Position numbers and translations under genes: made by a program. This document shows positions 25,550 through 37,764 of a DNA stretch of 64,000 nucleotides, one piece after another. The first letter of the stretch is position 1. Each line of letters begins with the position of its first letter. This DNA is from Nymphaea colorata (Eukaryota; Streptophyta; Magnoliopsida; Nymphaeales; Nymphaeaceae): contig NC_045145.1 of NCBI RefSeq assembly GCF_008831285.2, forward strand, positions 14,630,802-14,694,801, given 5' to 3'. Under the pieces are notes generated by a model that saw only the letters and a list, made by a program, of their open reading frames with translations, ran no database searches and was not told the DNA's origin.

Positions 25550-26580
25550 CAATGATATGCTTTCCTTTTGTTCAAACTACCTCCCCAAGTAAAAGGAAAC
25601 TTTCAAGTTTTCTTTGTTGTCAATCAAGAGGAAATCTGGAAAAATCCTATGAAACCGAGAAAGTCAAAACTAAGAGATGCTATTGACTCTGGTGATCAAG
25701 CGTCTGCAAGGGTTTAGCAGGAAAATATCCTAAGAGAGAAGCCATAATGTCTTATAAAATATTGGCAGGTAGCAAAATAAGAGTTGAGAAATGAGCTCGA
25801 GGCTTGTGTAGTTGTTTCTTTGGGTCAATTTGTGTCTATGCCGCGAAGATAATGACTTATGAACTTTTGGCATGTTGAAAACCCGCAAGGTGAAACAGGT
25901 TGATATGTGACAAAACTACACATGACCACCAAAGCAAGTGGAGCTTCCTAGTAGCCTTTGGGGTGGTGAGGTATTCCCTCAAAGGTAAAGGTCGGCCTGA
26001 AAAAGAAAATAAAAAACAAGAAAAAATGGAAAGGCAAAAAGCCAAATGCAAAAAAAAAAGGAAGAAAAAGAAGCAAAACCAATAAAAACAAAAAATGTGC
26101 CTGTCAAGAGATAAATGGCATGAAGGCTGAACTCGAAAGAATTGAAATGCGACAATCTTTCGTGGATGTGCGATTTTTGGGTCTGCTCTTCTTTTTTATT
26201 TCCTAAGACGTTGAGGATGATTACTTTATGTTCATTTTTTTAGAAATTTAAAGGCTTTCCTTGTAGAGATTCAACAACATTGATGCGAAATGAATCCCGA
26301 TGCTTGTACGGTAATGAGGGTAAATAAAAGACATATCATTTGCACAACACAAGCACATTCTGCTTATGATTTAAATTGATGATTTATAAACTATTTAAAA
26401 GTAAACACTTGACATCTCTTGTAATGTTTCCTGTCTTGGGCATATGAGGAACTCCCAGCCCCTCTCTGTTTTTTAAAAATGTTGTCCTTTTTATCACCAA
26501 ACCGCTAGTCCGTTCATAGAATAGATAACCCCTCAAACATCTTCCACTCGGGTAATGAATTTTCCATCTTCCCCTTTCCA
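25550..26580. repeat. Dispersed repeat, copy B
   Basis: Counterpart of 20400-21510 with the same landmark order and the same purine-rich middle (about 26000-26090). Copy B lacks about 50 bases around the position of GTCGTTAATCAAGAGTACC in copy A. Divergence is heavy, so the duplication is old. Confidence 0.75.
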
Positions 26581-28204
26581 TGTTCCCATCACAATTTGTT
26601 TGCTTGTGAACGCTAAGCAGTATTGTTGATTTCTCTTTTAAGGTTTGCTTAGGAAAGGGTTTGAAAGAGTCGTTATCTTTTATTTTTTTTTATCATTAGC
26701 CTTTTTTGATGTCGAAGTTTAAAGCCCAACTCATCAGTGTTCTTGTAGATGTACAGTGGTTTTGGAAAAGCCGTGCACGAGAGTTTGATCTTGTACTGCA
26801 AAATCAAGTTTTTATTTGAGTTCCTAACAAAGTTGTGGCATCCAATTTGATTTGAGTGAGTTTACATAAATTTGGCTGAAACAGAAACTAATGCTGGCTG
26901 CCAAAGTTCGTACAAAGATTGTTAAATCCTGTCATTGTTTGTTTGTGTTTTTTGTTTATTAGCTTGTCACAATTGGTAGGAAGCGAAGTCTTATGCATGT
27001 ACATTGCTGAGAGCTTGAAAACCACACCCTCTACACCGGAAATCTCCTGCAATTGCATAGATTGCTGCAGTTGGGTGATTTTAACATTTGATGATTGATT
27101 TGTTTTGCTTCCCAAGACTTATCCCTTGGGTTTAGTTTATTTTATTGCAGGAAATCTGATCTGACCCAGTGGTTGCAAAGTTTATGTCGAAAACAGAGAA
27201 TTTTTGCTAGAAAAATTTACATATATGTGCATAATACATATATGTGCATAAATTAAATTGCTTGCAGAAACCAAACAAGTTTTAAATTGGTCTATCTTTT
27301 ACCTGAATTGAGTTAGGATTTTGGGTGTGATATGACAGCTTAAGTCAGAGTCGTGTAGGCTTCTTTCAGGGTCTTTCAAATTTGTTTATATTTAGGTCTA
27401 GTTAATTTAGAGAACATAGATTTCAAGTAAGGATTTTGGTTGTTTTCTTCTTTCATGTATATCGTTTTTAAAGTGTTTATTATTTGAGCTTAGAGTTCTT
27501 GCTCGTGAGTGGGTCTAAGCTCTAGGTTTAGGCCCTTGTTTTTCTTTGTTTTTATTTTTTTCCAAGTTGGTCATTGCAGCCGCAAACACTTTTGGAGAAA
27601 TGTAAGGGCGGATGCATTCAGTGGAGGAGTTAGAGCACAAATCAAAGATCTGAATTGACACAGGGTTGCCCTTTCAAGCACTAGTAGCATCACTCTTGAA
27701 TATTATTTCGTGAACCTTTTGACTTGTTTCTATTTGAGGTAGTAAATGTGCATTTTTTTGTCTATCTTAATATCCGTTTGTTCCCTGTGTTCGATCTGGA
27801 CTTCCCACTTATTGGACTCTTATTTTCCTCAAACTGCACAAAACTGTTAGTTCTACCAGTGATTTTGCAGAGGTTAGAGACCGACTTTTGTATGGTTTTT
27901 GGGTCAAAGTTGGGTATTGAACTTGACACTCAAAATTTCAGAATTTTTGGACCGAAGTTATAAAATTCTTACTAAACTGAGGAACTCAGAATTTTTGAAA
28001 TTTACTTGACTTTTTCCAAATTTTACCTTCCTGCTCGGTTCTTTTGTAGTCTTTGCATTGAAATACAGGCAGCTAAGCGACAATCGTTGTTGGATAGTTT
28101 TTTTGAACTACCTGGAATGGTTGAGGAGAAATGTAAGGGTTAGCTTGACATAAAACTGATAGGGGCATATCTGATGCAGCATAAGGAGGCAGTAGATGTT
28201 TCAT

Positions 28205-28975
28205 GCAGTGTTATCCGTATAACACAATACGGGCTTGTATCGTGCGATATGTATCGTATAGGTTTGGAAAACATATATGATACGCTTACGATACGTGTAT
28301 TGTAGGTGTATCGGTGGTATCGTACGATACATGTTGATACACCCTACGATACATGTTGATACACCCTTGTATCGTACGATACATGGATAACATTATTTTT
28401 TGTGGTTTTTTACCAAAAAAAAACTTTTTTCTCCCTCTTTCTAAATATATCTAAAGTCGTCAGAGGGGAAAGTTTTACTAGTTTTTCTACAAAAATCACT
28501 TAAATCGTCGATTTAGAGAACTTGTTACTATGGCCCGTGGGGATGATGGGAACTTGATTGATGATAATCATTGCAAACTTGTAATGTAATATAAACAGTT
28601 TAAAGTTTAAATTTTAAAGTTTCTGATGGATGTTTATTATAATGTTAAGAATTTTTCTTATTTGTCATTTCTAAATGTTCAGTGTTGTTAATATATTATA
28701 GCTTATGAATGATGTGATGAGTTTTTTTTAATATATATAAAACATGACTTTTTTAATTGATTTTTTGCTTTTCCTGATTTTACCGATTTTTTCTCTATTT
28801 TATTCTAATTTTTAAATATTTTTATGAATTAAAAAATTAATTTAGGACACATTACACTATGTTAAAGATACGTTACGATACAGTGTATAGGTTTACCCGA
28901 CCGATACAGTGTATAGGTTTACCTGACCGATACACGATATGCTATGCCTTTTATAACGGTACTTTCATGACAAAC
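28205..28975. mobile_element. Candidate non-autonomous TIR element
   Basis: Both ends are filled with words of the TATCGTACGATACA type. The left end starts near GTTATCCGTATAACACAATA, and the right end, read on the minus strand, runs GTTATAAAAGGCATAGCATA then TCGTGTATCGG; the two share a GTTAT start and a GCATATCGTGTATCG-like inner block. Internal short duplications occur on each side (GATACATGTTGATACACCCT twice near 28330; GATACAGTGTATAGGTTTAC twice near 28885). No transposase frame is present. The class is unassigned and the exact termini and target duplication are not proven. Confidence 0.4.
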
Positions 28976-30549
28976 ACTTATGAGGTTCTATAAAAATGCA
29001 AAATCTTATGTTCAGCCTAAATGGATCTAAGATCATTTTCTATATTTCCTTCATTTTGCATCTTATATGTTTTCCATGAATCTTCAGAATCTTAGGGCCT
29101 TGCGTTATCTCGACTCTGTTCTTTTCGGGTGCTTGTTTCCATGTATCTTCTTTTTTGTGGATGATACCACTAATAGAATTTTATTGTGGAGACTGGTTTC
29201 AACCTTTATTGGTTAGTGAATTTAAGGTCCATGTTCTGGCATTCTTAATGACATTTTTGTATGCATTGCTCCTGGACAAGACCTCTGTGGACTATTGATG
29301 CTTGCATGATGGTGGTGATGATGGTGTTAGTTGAGGTAGCGATGGCTCTCTGGTTCTGCCTCTTCACTTTGCTGTCGTTGAAGAAAACAGAAGGGTTCAA
29401 TTCGAAACTTAATATGAATTGTTAAGCATGGAAAACGCTAATTGTTGCTGGTTTCTCTTCCTAGATATATAATTTCTTCTAATTCCGCCAGGCCCAGAAA
29501 TATCGAGGTGGGTACATCTTGTTTGATTTCATCGATCGCTGGTACTTCTTTGGAGATCCGACGGCTTACATACAACAACAATTTTAATTTGCTTTGGCAT
29601 GTTTTTATACCGAGAATGTCAGCAATTTTATATCAGTTTACAAACTCTGCCAAGAGATAAAATGCGGTACTGAATTAATGTGATACTCGCCCATCCCTGT
29701 AGTCAATGGGGGCTCAGTTGGGAGGCGTTGCTGTTTATGGGTGCACCGACTACGGACGACTGCCCTCCTGTCAAAGACCATCCATCTTCAAGATGGCAGT
29801 TACGTAAACCTGTGCTGTCTTTTCTACATGATTCTAATGGTCCTACTTATGTGGCGTCCACTGCAATTGGTATTTTGCTGCAGAGGAAATGGGGAAAATG
29901 GAATGAAATAAATAGTTTAATGAATGGTTCTAGGTCCGAAAAGGTTGACATTAGAAAATCAACACGATGAGGGTGCTTCTATTTTTATGACACAAGGAAG
30001 ATAAAGAAAAAGGGACTGGTATTTTATATCATGCATTGAATATGATCTACACTAGGGAATACGTGCTCCTAATTCAAGTAATACTGCCGCTACCCAGACC
30101 AAATTTTCTATCTTATTGGGTGCCTTTTGCCATAATGGAGTTTTTTATGTTCTAAATGTTTTTGCTAAATTTGCCGCTGGGGGTTGCGATAATTTGGTAG
30201 GCTATCCTGGTATTAACAGGAGGTATTTCTCTTGCTGCAAGTTTGAAGCTGAATGTACCACCGGCGCTAGCTAAACTGCTGAAGTGCCCCTGCTCTCACA
30301 CAGACACGCACCCACGGACATAAAGAAGGAAGAAATCGACAAAGAAGAGAGCCTTTTTTTTTTGTGGCCGAAGATTTGGAAGAAAGCCTGGGAAGGGGGC
30401 CTTTTTTTTTTTAGAAAACCTGGGAATTCTATTGTTCTTTCTTATTGTCAACGATTTGTTGAAAAAGTGGCTCTCTGGCGTTTTTATTTAACAAAGATGA
30501 AGTGCCACCACTCGTGGACCATTATGGGTACACGTAACAGGGTCAGCCT

Positions 30550-30684
30550 CCAGCCTATACGTGGCTGGCATCCAAGAAATTGGAAATTAAACCAATTTCT
30601 TTTTATTTTATTAAATATTTTAGAACAGGGAACCAGCTTATACGTGGCTAATTTCTTTTTATTTTATTAAATATTTTAGAACAG
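30550..30684. repeat. Tandem duplication with a 35-bp identical core
   Basis: AATTTCTTTTTATTTTATTA and the following bases to TAGAACAG occur at 30594-30628 and again, identically, at 30650-30684; the preceding word TATACGTGGCT is also repeated (about 30555 and 30639). The core sequence identity implies a recent event. Confidence 0.9.
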
Positions 30685-31597
30685 CGATGGACATTTTAAA
30701 TAGAAAAATTAGAAAATCGCCCTGTACCGGTAGATATCGTTTTTTCAAGGTTTTTGATACCAGTTGAAAACCAAGTTACAAATTGTTGGGACCAATGAAG
30801 TGGTGGACTAGACTTATTAGCAATGCATTTATCAGTGGCTGGAAGGATCGACAAGAAAGTGGCCAAGTTGAGAAGAGCCGTCAATTCTGAACTATAGGAC
30901 ATGCCGACAAAAGATGCCATCGTTTTGTTTCGTCGCGGCTACCAGTGAAATTGAAAAGGTGCTTGGGGTTCACGTGAAGGCGAAGAGTGTGACCGTATTG
31001 ATTGCGCGTGACCAGACTTCTCCCTTTTCTTCTTAATTAGAGTGAAGAGTTCCCCAATTTGCAGTCCAGGGATTGATGCTTACAAGGATCGAACTGATGA
31101 TCCAACTTTTCCGACCTTCCAGACCAACCAGCGGCACTCTGCAGCCTTGGCTCCGCGATGAAATGCTGTTTCTGAAAGAACATGGCGGCCTGTCCTTGAT
31201 TACGGAGACGCGTCCACACGGTTCTGGCTGGTACGCTGGTTGCCCACGCTTTTAATTGCATTTTGCTTTTTCGTCTTTCCGTCCACATCGACCAGCTCTT
31301 TGACTTTCAGAAACACCGGCCGAATCTTTCAGTTCTTCAAGTTGGTGAGCTGCCTCTCCCCAGCGGCCGCTGGGCCTTAAATTCGGGGGTAATTTCGCGA
31401 TTCACATTGGTTCGTGGTCAACTGTATTAATGAGGCTGCTGGATGTGGGTACCGTTGTGTCTGTGCAAAGCAGAAGTCAAAGCCACATGAAAAGCAATAT
31501 CCGTGATCTTCAATTTCATCGCCGGTTCTTGCCCCTGCTGTTGCTTCTCTTCCCGATCGGTAAGGGTTAAAAGAAAAGGAGTGGGGAACTGAAGGAG

Positions 31598-34138
31598 ATG
31601 ATGGCACCAGCGTCCTTCCCTTGTATGTTCTTGTTTCTCTTGTCTTTCTTTGCTCTGCGTTGCTTGGGTGGACCTATTTCCACAGAATTTATCCGGCCGA
31701 ATTTCACTGCGACCAACCTTGGATTCGTCGACAACAATGGTGTTTTCCTGGCTTCCAAATCTAACATCTTCCGAGCTTCCATCTGCAACCCTGCTGGTGA
31801 TGGTGAGTACTACCTCTGCGTCCTGCATGTTGAATCCAATCAGGTTGTCTGGTCGGCTAATCGTGGTTCACCAGTGACGAACGCTGATCGGATTGTCTTC
31901 TTAACGACTGGGATATTCATTTACGGCGCCAATGGCAGCTTGGTGTGGTGGACAAAGTTTAGGTCACAAGCCGATGCGGTGTCTTTGGTTCACTTACAGG
32001 ACACAGGGAATCTGCAGCTGTTGGATTCGTCCAATTCATCAATATGGGAAAGCTTTGATCATCCGACCGATACCATCTTGATGGGACAGAAACTTCCTCT
32101 TGGTGTTAACCTCATTGGTTCCATCAGCAAGAATAATCTTGCTTCTGGCGATTATGCTCTTGCTGTGACAAAAGATGATGCTCTTCTCCAATGGAAGGGT
32201 CATACATATTGGAGAATAACCATGGATCCTAGAGCTTTTAAGGACCAGAATGCTGATATCACATATATGCAAGTGAATGGCTCTGGCTTATATCTGTTTG
32301 CTGCTGGTGGCGGCAATCTAATAGTGGTCTGGCGGGTTATATTGAGCCCTGCCAAGCTCCGGTTATTGACTTTAGATTCTTCCGGCAAACTCAGGGTGCA
32401 GAGTTATTCTAGGTTCAGTTGGAACACCGAATTCTTAGCACCGGCAAGTGATTGTTCTGTGCCCCTTTGGTGTGGGAGTCTCGGCATCTGCAGTGACTCG
32501 GGTGGGGCAAATAACAACTCTTATTGCACATGTCCTGATCAGATCCCGGCTGCAAACCGGAGTGATCTCTCCAAAGGTTGCACTCTCAGTGGCCAAACCG
32601 ATTTCTGTTCGAGCACCTCATCGTCGCCCTCAATCGATTATCTTGCCCTTGGTACTGGCATTGATTACTTTGAAGATTCTTATAGCCAGGCCGTCAATCC
32701 TCTGAATGGGTCTTCTGATATATCCGATTGTCGAAAACTCTGCTCTGCCAACTGCTCGTGTCTCGGATACTTCTACAATAGTGACTTTGGTTCGTGCTTT
32801 TTAGTTCGAGAGGTGGTGGGTTCTCTGCAACGTACTGGAGACAAGTCCATGAGTGGCTACCTGAAGACAATTTCTCACGACTTTGGCGTTCAGGGCGGTA
32901 AAAGGCTGCCTCTTGCAGCATTGATTCTTTTACCTGCAGCTGGAATCCTCCTGTTGACCACCATTTGCGCCCTTGTTCTTTCTTGGAGGAGAATGCCAAG
33001 GAAGCAATTTTCATCCAAAACCAGTTACCCCAATTCAAACGAATCAGACGAGGACATCGACCTTCAGTTTGTACCTGGGTTACCCAAGAAATTTTCTTTG
33101 TCCCAACTAGAATCAGCTACCAATAATTTCAGCGTTAAGATTGGTTCGGGAGGCTTCGGAGCAGTTTACAAAGGCATTCTTGAGGACGGGACTCAGGTTG
33201 CTGTCAAGAAGATCAACAATGTGGGGGTCCAGGGGAAGAGAGAGTTCTATACTGAAATCGCCACCATCGGTAGCATTCACCATGTGAACCTGGTGCGCCT
33301 ACACGGGTTTTGCGCCGAAGCTGCACAGAGGCTTCTGGTCTACGAGTATATGAACCTCGGTTCCTTGGATCGCTCGCTTTTCAGCCAGAGCACGGTTATG
33401 GAATGGTCGGAGCGGGTAGAGATTGCAATCGGAACTGCTCGCGGCCTTTCGTATCTGCACTCATCATGCCAACCGAAGATAATCCACTGCGACATAAAGC
33501 CTGAAAACATTTTGCTTAATGATCCCAAACAGATCAAGCTCTCTGATTTCGGGCTCTCCAAGCTTCTAACGTTAGAGCAATCAAATCTATTCACGACAAT
33601 GAGGGGGACGCGCGGGTACCTCGCTCCAGAATGGTTAACGAATTCGGCCATCTCCGAGAAGACGGACGTCTACAGCTACGGGATGGTTCTGTTAGAGATC
33701 ATTCGAGGGAGGAAGAATTGCTCGGCAGCAGAAGATGAGGGCGAAGCCAACGTCTATTTTCCTATGTATGCTTTGGACATGCACGAGCAGGGGCGATATT
33801 TAGAGCTTGTGGATCCGAGGCTGGCTGACAAGGTTAAGAGCGAGGAGGTAGAGAGGATGGTGAAGGTAGCTCTGTGCTGTGTGCAGGAAGAGCCATGGTT
33901 GAGGCCCAGCATGGGCACGGTCGTGGGAATGCTGGATGGTGTCCTCCCTCTGTGTGAACCTAGGGTCCAGTCCTTGACCTTCTTGCGATTCTATGGTCGG
34001 AGATTCTCCGAGCCAAGTACGTTGTTATCTGGGTCCAGTCCGGCTGCTGGGTTCAGCCTTGGGAGCACCGGCTCTTCTTTCCCGGCTTCATTTTCGCCTT
34101 CCGTGGCATCTGCGCAGCAGGTATCTGGTCCAAGATGA
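31598..34138 (+). CDS. G-type lectin S-receptor-like serine/threonine kinase
   Basis: Intact, intronless, 846 residues. Domain order: signal peptide (1-25, hydrophobic FLFLLSFFALRCL); B-lectin domain (about 40-155, with VVWSANRG and LQDTGNLQLLDS); an EGF-like cysteine cluster (286-330); PAN/apple region (about 330-425, DCRKLCSANCSCLGYFY); membrane span (438-463); kinase domain (about 513-785). Kinase residues are complete: glycine loop GSGGFGAVY (516-524), Lys537 in VAVKK, catalytic HCDIKPEN (Asp632) and DFG (650-652). The residue before the catalytic Asp is Cys, so this is a non-RD kinase. The family acts at the plasma membrane; the ligand is unknown. The architecture resembles Arabidopsis At5g35370 (from memory). 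A Ser/Gly/Pro-rich tail follows the kinase. The start is the first of two adjacent ATGs, directly before the signal peptide. Confidence 0.95.
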   Translation: MMAPASFPCMFLFLLSFFALRCLGGPISTEFIRPNFTATNLGFVDNNGVFLASKSNIFRASICNPAGDGEYYLCVLHVESNQVVWSANRGSPVTNADRIVFLTTGIFIYGANGSLVWWTKFRSQADAVSLVHLQDTGNLQLLDSSNSSIWESFDHPTDTILMGQKLPLGVNLIGSISKNNLASGDYALAVTKDDALLQWKGHTYWRITMDPRAFKDQNADITYMQVNGSGLYLFAAGGGNLIVVWRVILSPAKLRLLTLDSSGKLRVQSYSRFSWNTEFLAPASDCSVPLWCGSLGICSDSGGANNNSYCTCPDQIPAANRSDLSKGCTLSGQTDFCSSTSSSPSIDYLALGTGIDYFEDSYSQAVNPLNGSSDISDCRKLCSANCSCLGYFYNSDFGSCFLVREVVGSLQRTGDKSMSGYLKTISHDFGVQGGKRLPLAALILLPAAGILLLTTICALVLSWRRMPRKQFSSKTSYPNSNESDEDIDLQFVPGLPKKFSLSQLESATNNFSVKIGSGGFGAVYKGILEDGTQVAVKKINNVGVQGKREFYTEIATIGSIHHVNLVRLHGFCAEAAQRLLVYEYMNLGSLDRSLFSQSTVMEWSERVEIAIGTARGLSYLHSSCQPKIIHCDIKPENILLNDPKQIKLSDFGLSKLLTLEQSNLFTTMRGTRGYLAPEWLTNSAISEKTDVYSYGMVLLEIIRGRKNCSAAEDEGEANVYFPMYALDMHEQGRYLELVDPRLADKVKSEEVERMVKVALCCVQEEPWLRPSMGTVVGMLDGVLPLCEPRVQSLTFLRFYGRRFSEPSTLLSGSSPAAGFSLGSTGSSFPASFSPSVASAQQVSGPR

Positions 34139-36913
34139 CCGGCTGTGGCCATGGACAGTGGGCGTGAAGTTCTTGTATTTCATTTTTCCTTCTCCCTGTA
34201 AAATGCAAGCCTTCTGTACATAAGCAAGCCTATTTTGTACAAGGAAAATGTCTCCGGCCACTTGTTTAATTATTTTTGGTAGAGATCAGGTGAAGAAAGG
34301 CATGTGCAGTGGGAAGCCCGGTGAGTTGTGGACAGACTCTTTAATCCAATCTTTTTCTTTCCCAAGGGTTTTTCCAATACTTATTTTTTTATACGTACAA
34401 TATTATTTGCTTAAAAGTAAATATTGAATTTGTCAATATAAAAATAATGAAATTTAAAAAAACCAGCGTAAACAACAGCAACCCATGATGGGAAGAGAAG
34501 CGCCGCTTCTATGACAACACCTTTACTCCGAAGATCAACATTGTTTAATTAAATAACATTTTTCAAGTCAGAGGACATAGTTACTGCACGCAACGCAACC
34601 TAAGGTTAAGCTTACCCATCGTTTAGTTTTAGTGAGGGAAAGAGAAAGAGTGATGGGTGCAAAGGAGTGGAGGAGCTAGTCTACTATTAATCGTAATAAA
34701 TTCTATTTTATTGCAGGCGTATCTAACAATCTGGCAAATTTCAAATGGTTCATTTAAGAATCACGACCCACGGAAACAAATTTAAAATGTCTCATTTAAG
34801 GACCACGAAAACGATCACTCGCAGATAAGAAATTAATGAAGGAGCTATTGTGGATGACAACAATAAGAGGACGTTTGAGTCCTGTTCCCTTGCTGGAACT
34901 GCGGTTCTGTTACGCTGGGACGGTGCAACCTATACAAATGTCTGACGGGGAACAAGAGAGAGACACAAAATGCGTGGAAAGAAGACATTGTCATGGGCAA
35001 CCTTTCACAAAAGTGGGAGAGAAAGAACAAAATGGTTTCTCGATATTCCTTGCAATGTTCTATTATTATTATCATCATCAAATACCAAGCACAACGGAAC
35101 ACCTTGTTCGCTGTTTGGACAAACGGCGGATAACAGTCGAAACCCTCCTTTCATCTTGTCATTAAGCTGCATCGATGCATGATGCAAATACAACATGAAA
35201 GTAACTTAATGCCACGCTCCATCCCATATGGACCAAGAGAACCGAGAACTTTCAACATGTGACATTCACGAGCTCGACTGTATGTCCTTTATGGCAATGA
35301 AGTTTACCTATGAATCGTTCTATGTCTGTTGAGAGGGATGTGAATGTCTGTTGAGAGGGATGTCAACGTATTCGATTTGAATCAGGTATCTAACCAATCA
35401 TATTCGAAAAAATTGGATATGAACAAAAATTTAATATCTTATTAAGAAATCGGATCAAATTCAAATTTATGAAATGACATTCGATCGGATTTATTTTTAG
35501 AAAAATATCCTATATCTAATGCTATTACATTTTGAAAGGTGGTAAAATCCGGTTCAAACTTCGGATGTGGATTCAGATATTAATATAAAAATCAGTTTTA
35601 GATTGTAAAATTAGATTTCGGATTTGGATTTGCATATGACTTGCATTTTTAGTTGCACGAGTTTAGTGATGCCGTTTTGGTGAGATGAAATTCTAAAACA
35701 AGGAAGAGAGAGAAAGTTGCTTTTATTGCAAGTGAGAGGCCCCAAATTCAAGCCAATTCCTTCACGAATAGAATATCCCTAGAAGGTGGCTGTCGGCGGG
35801 GAATTCATAATTGATTTCACACGAATTATCTACGGCTTCCGGAAACACTTTCTTGAACCTTACCAGCAGACTTGCCAAAATTCGACTCTTTTGCCGCTTT
35901 CTTCAACTAAAAATTTATGCATAATATGATTCGCCGACTTGAAACCATTGATTCTGTCCAACTGCTAAAACCTAATGGATACTTGCACTCGATTCTTGGT
36001 GAGTTTTAAATTTCCCCTGCTTCGTCGTTTACGATTCGTATTCAACATTTCAAATTCTTTTTTCTTCGAAAGAAGAATATTCTATGTATTGGACTGACTA
36101 TATAACATATAAGAACATCTTGTACAAGGGCAAGTTTCTATTTTCTACCGATCATATCATCAAAATGTGGACAGGCACTAGCATGGCTTCCTTTTATTGT
36201 TAAATATAGTTTGAATATAGGCAGCAAGTTCCCTGAAATCCGACGAAAGAAATACCTAATTTTGTATGTATGCTTAAAACTCAGGAATAAACTATATTAT
36301 AATGGGTGTCAGGCTAAGACGTATAAGTTTTTGACTTTCAGATGTTAAGCAGGCAAGCAAAAGTCACAGAATTCAGATTTCGTCGACTTCCTTCCATCCC
36401 TATCTTCAACCACATTTAATGACATCTAGGTGAAGTTTGGCCAATTATCTTTGCACAAGCGACTTCTCTTTCTGTTGTATTTTATCCATTTTTCTATCTT
36501 ACGCAACCAACATTCATTTGGTTAATATGTTTATTTTCTTATTTGACAAATTAGGGTCAAACAGACAGTTTACACCGATAAAGATGCATATCCTGAGAAT
36601 TGAACTACTGACTTAAGGTTTTGTAGAAACACTTGCTCAAGCCAGCATGTGACCGCCCCTCAAAACCAGTATTTTTCTTTAACACTTTTATATTTTATTT
36701 TTATAAAGGTCCTTTTATATATTTATTTTAGTTGTTGCACATAAGGGAATCAAATTGATGACTGGAAAGATATAAGGGGCTGCTTACTAGTACTTTGAAA
36801 AATTAAAATTCAGCACCTATACAAATCTTGAAAAATACAAAAAAGCCCCTTATAAAAAATATTCAAAAAATTGTTTTAGTTTATACTACAAAACCATTCA
36901 GCCCCACTTAAGG

Positions 36914-36955
<42 letters not shown>

Positions 36956-37764
36956 AGCTGCCGCTGGGCCCTTGAAGGCCCAACTTGCCTCCCAAAGAAG
37001 AAGTGTCTTTGCCGTGTCCAGCTCTGGGTGCGGAGAACCACCTACGAAGGCCACCCTCTCTAAAAGAGATGCCTTTTTTGGAACTTCTTCGTCAAGACGG
37101 TGTCCAATGTGAGGCAGAAAAAGGATTGCACTTTGCTTCCATGGACCAACCTCTTCGTCTTCTTGACTTGCAGCCAAAGGAAAGAAGCCGCCCCCCTTCC
37201 CCTTCTTGGCTTCATACGTACATGAAAACCCAATGTCGATTAATTTCATCTGTGCTTTGTGCCGTCGAAGTAACCACTGATCTCTTCTATGAAAGACAAA
37301 ATCAAAGACTAATAATTTTATGCTTAAATTACCAACACAAACACATGCACAAAGAAAAAGGAAAATAAGAATGTTCAAGATTGTGTTGAAATTTTTAATA
37401 TCGTATTGAAAATTTTCACAACATCGCCTGCACTCTGTTAAGGCTGGTCTATATTCCATAAACACTACCAAGCGTGATGATTTCACATTCGAAAGGTCAA
37501 AACCCATTTACTTCCTGCAAAGCGCCATCAAATTATGCTCCAAGAGATTTATCAGCAAATGGCCGGTCCTGGAGCAGAGGGTTTTCATTTCATTATTAGA
37601 AGGATGCGAAAAAGATATACACAAAATGCAAGCAACTGACCATTGCTTGATCCTATTACTTTGTACACACGCTACGTCACCGGAAAGGTTTACCGGTTCC
37701 ATTTATGGACAAAAGACAAATTTTATAATTATTAAGGCGACCAGAAACAATTAAGCTCTGCAAC
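34139..37764. other. Intergenic, repeats but no gene
   Basis: Convergent intergenic space between the lectin kinase and the ABCG gene. An 18-bp word (TGTCTGTTGAGAGGGATG) is tandemly repeated at 35323 and 35345. About 35380-35640 is full of GGAT/TCGGAT words typical of dispersed plant repeats. A 39-base A run lies at 36914-36952. The 36905-37500 frames are composition artefacts near that run. The ABCG 3' untranslated region must lie just left of 37765. Confidence 0.55.
36914..36952. repeat. 39-base A homopolymer
   Basis: An uninterrupted poly(A) run on the + strand, preceded by about 140 bp of AT-rich sequence with CCCCTTATAAAAAATATTC-like words. This may be the 3' tail of a retroposed element inserted in + orientation, but no coding body is visible upstream and no flanking duplication was established. 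Confidence 0.8.

Larger units (their letters stand above)
18581..31597. other. Gene-poor region with dispersed repeats
   Basis: Thirteen kilobases without a convincing gene. Sub-structures are listed separately (three-copy repeat, duplicated block, TC microsatellite, TIR-like element, 35-bp duplication). A 28-codon frame at about 18777-18863 (+), starting MGTITTRLSFGM and ending SSGSW, reads like a real exon in composition but I do not recognise it. The last few hundred bases (about 31000-31597) precede the lectin receptor kinase and presumably hold its promoter. Confidence 0.5.

Noticed and set aside
36908-37507. 199-codon minus-strand frame next to the poly(A) run
   Set aside because: It ends in a poly-Phe tract from the A homopolymer and has no family signature.
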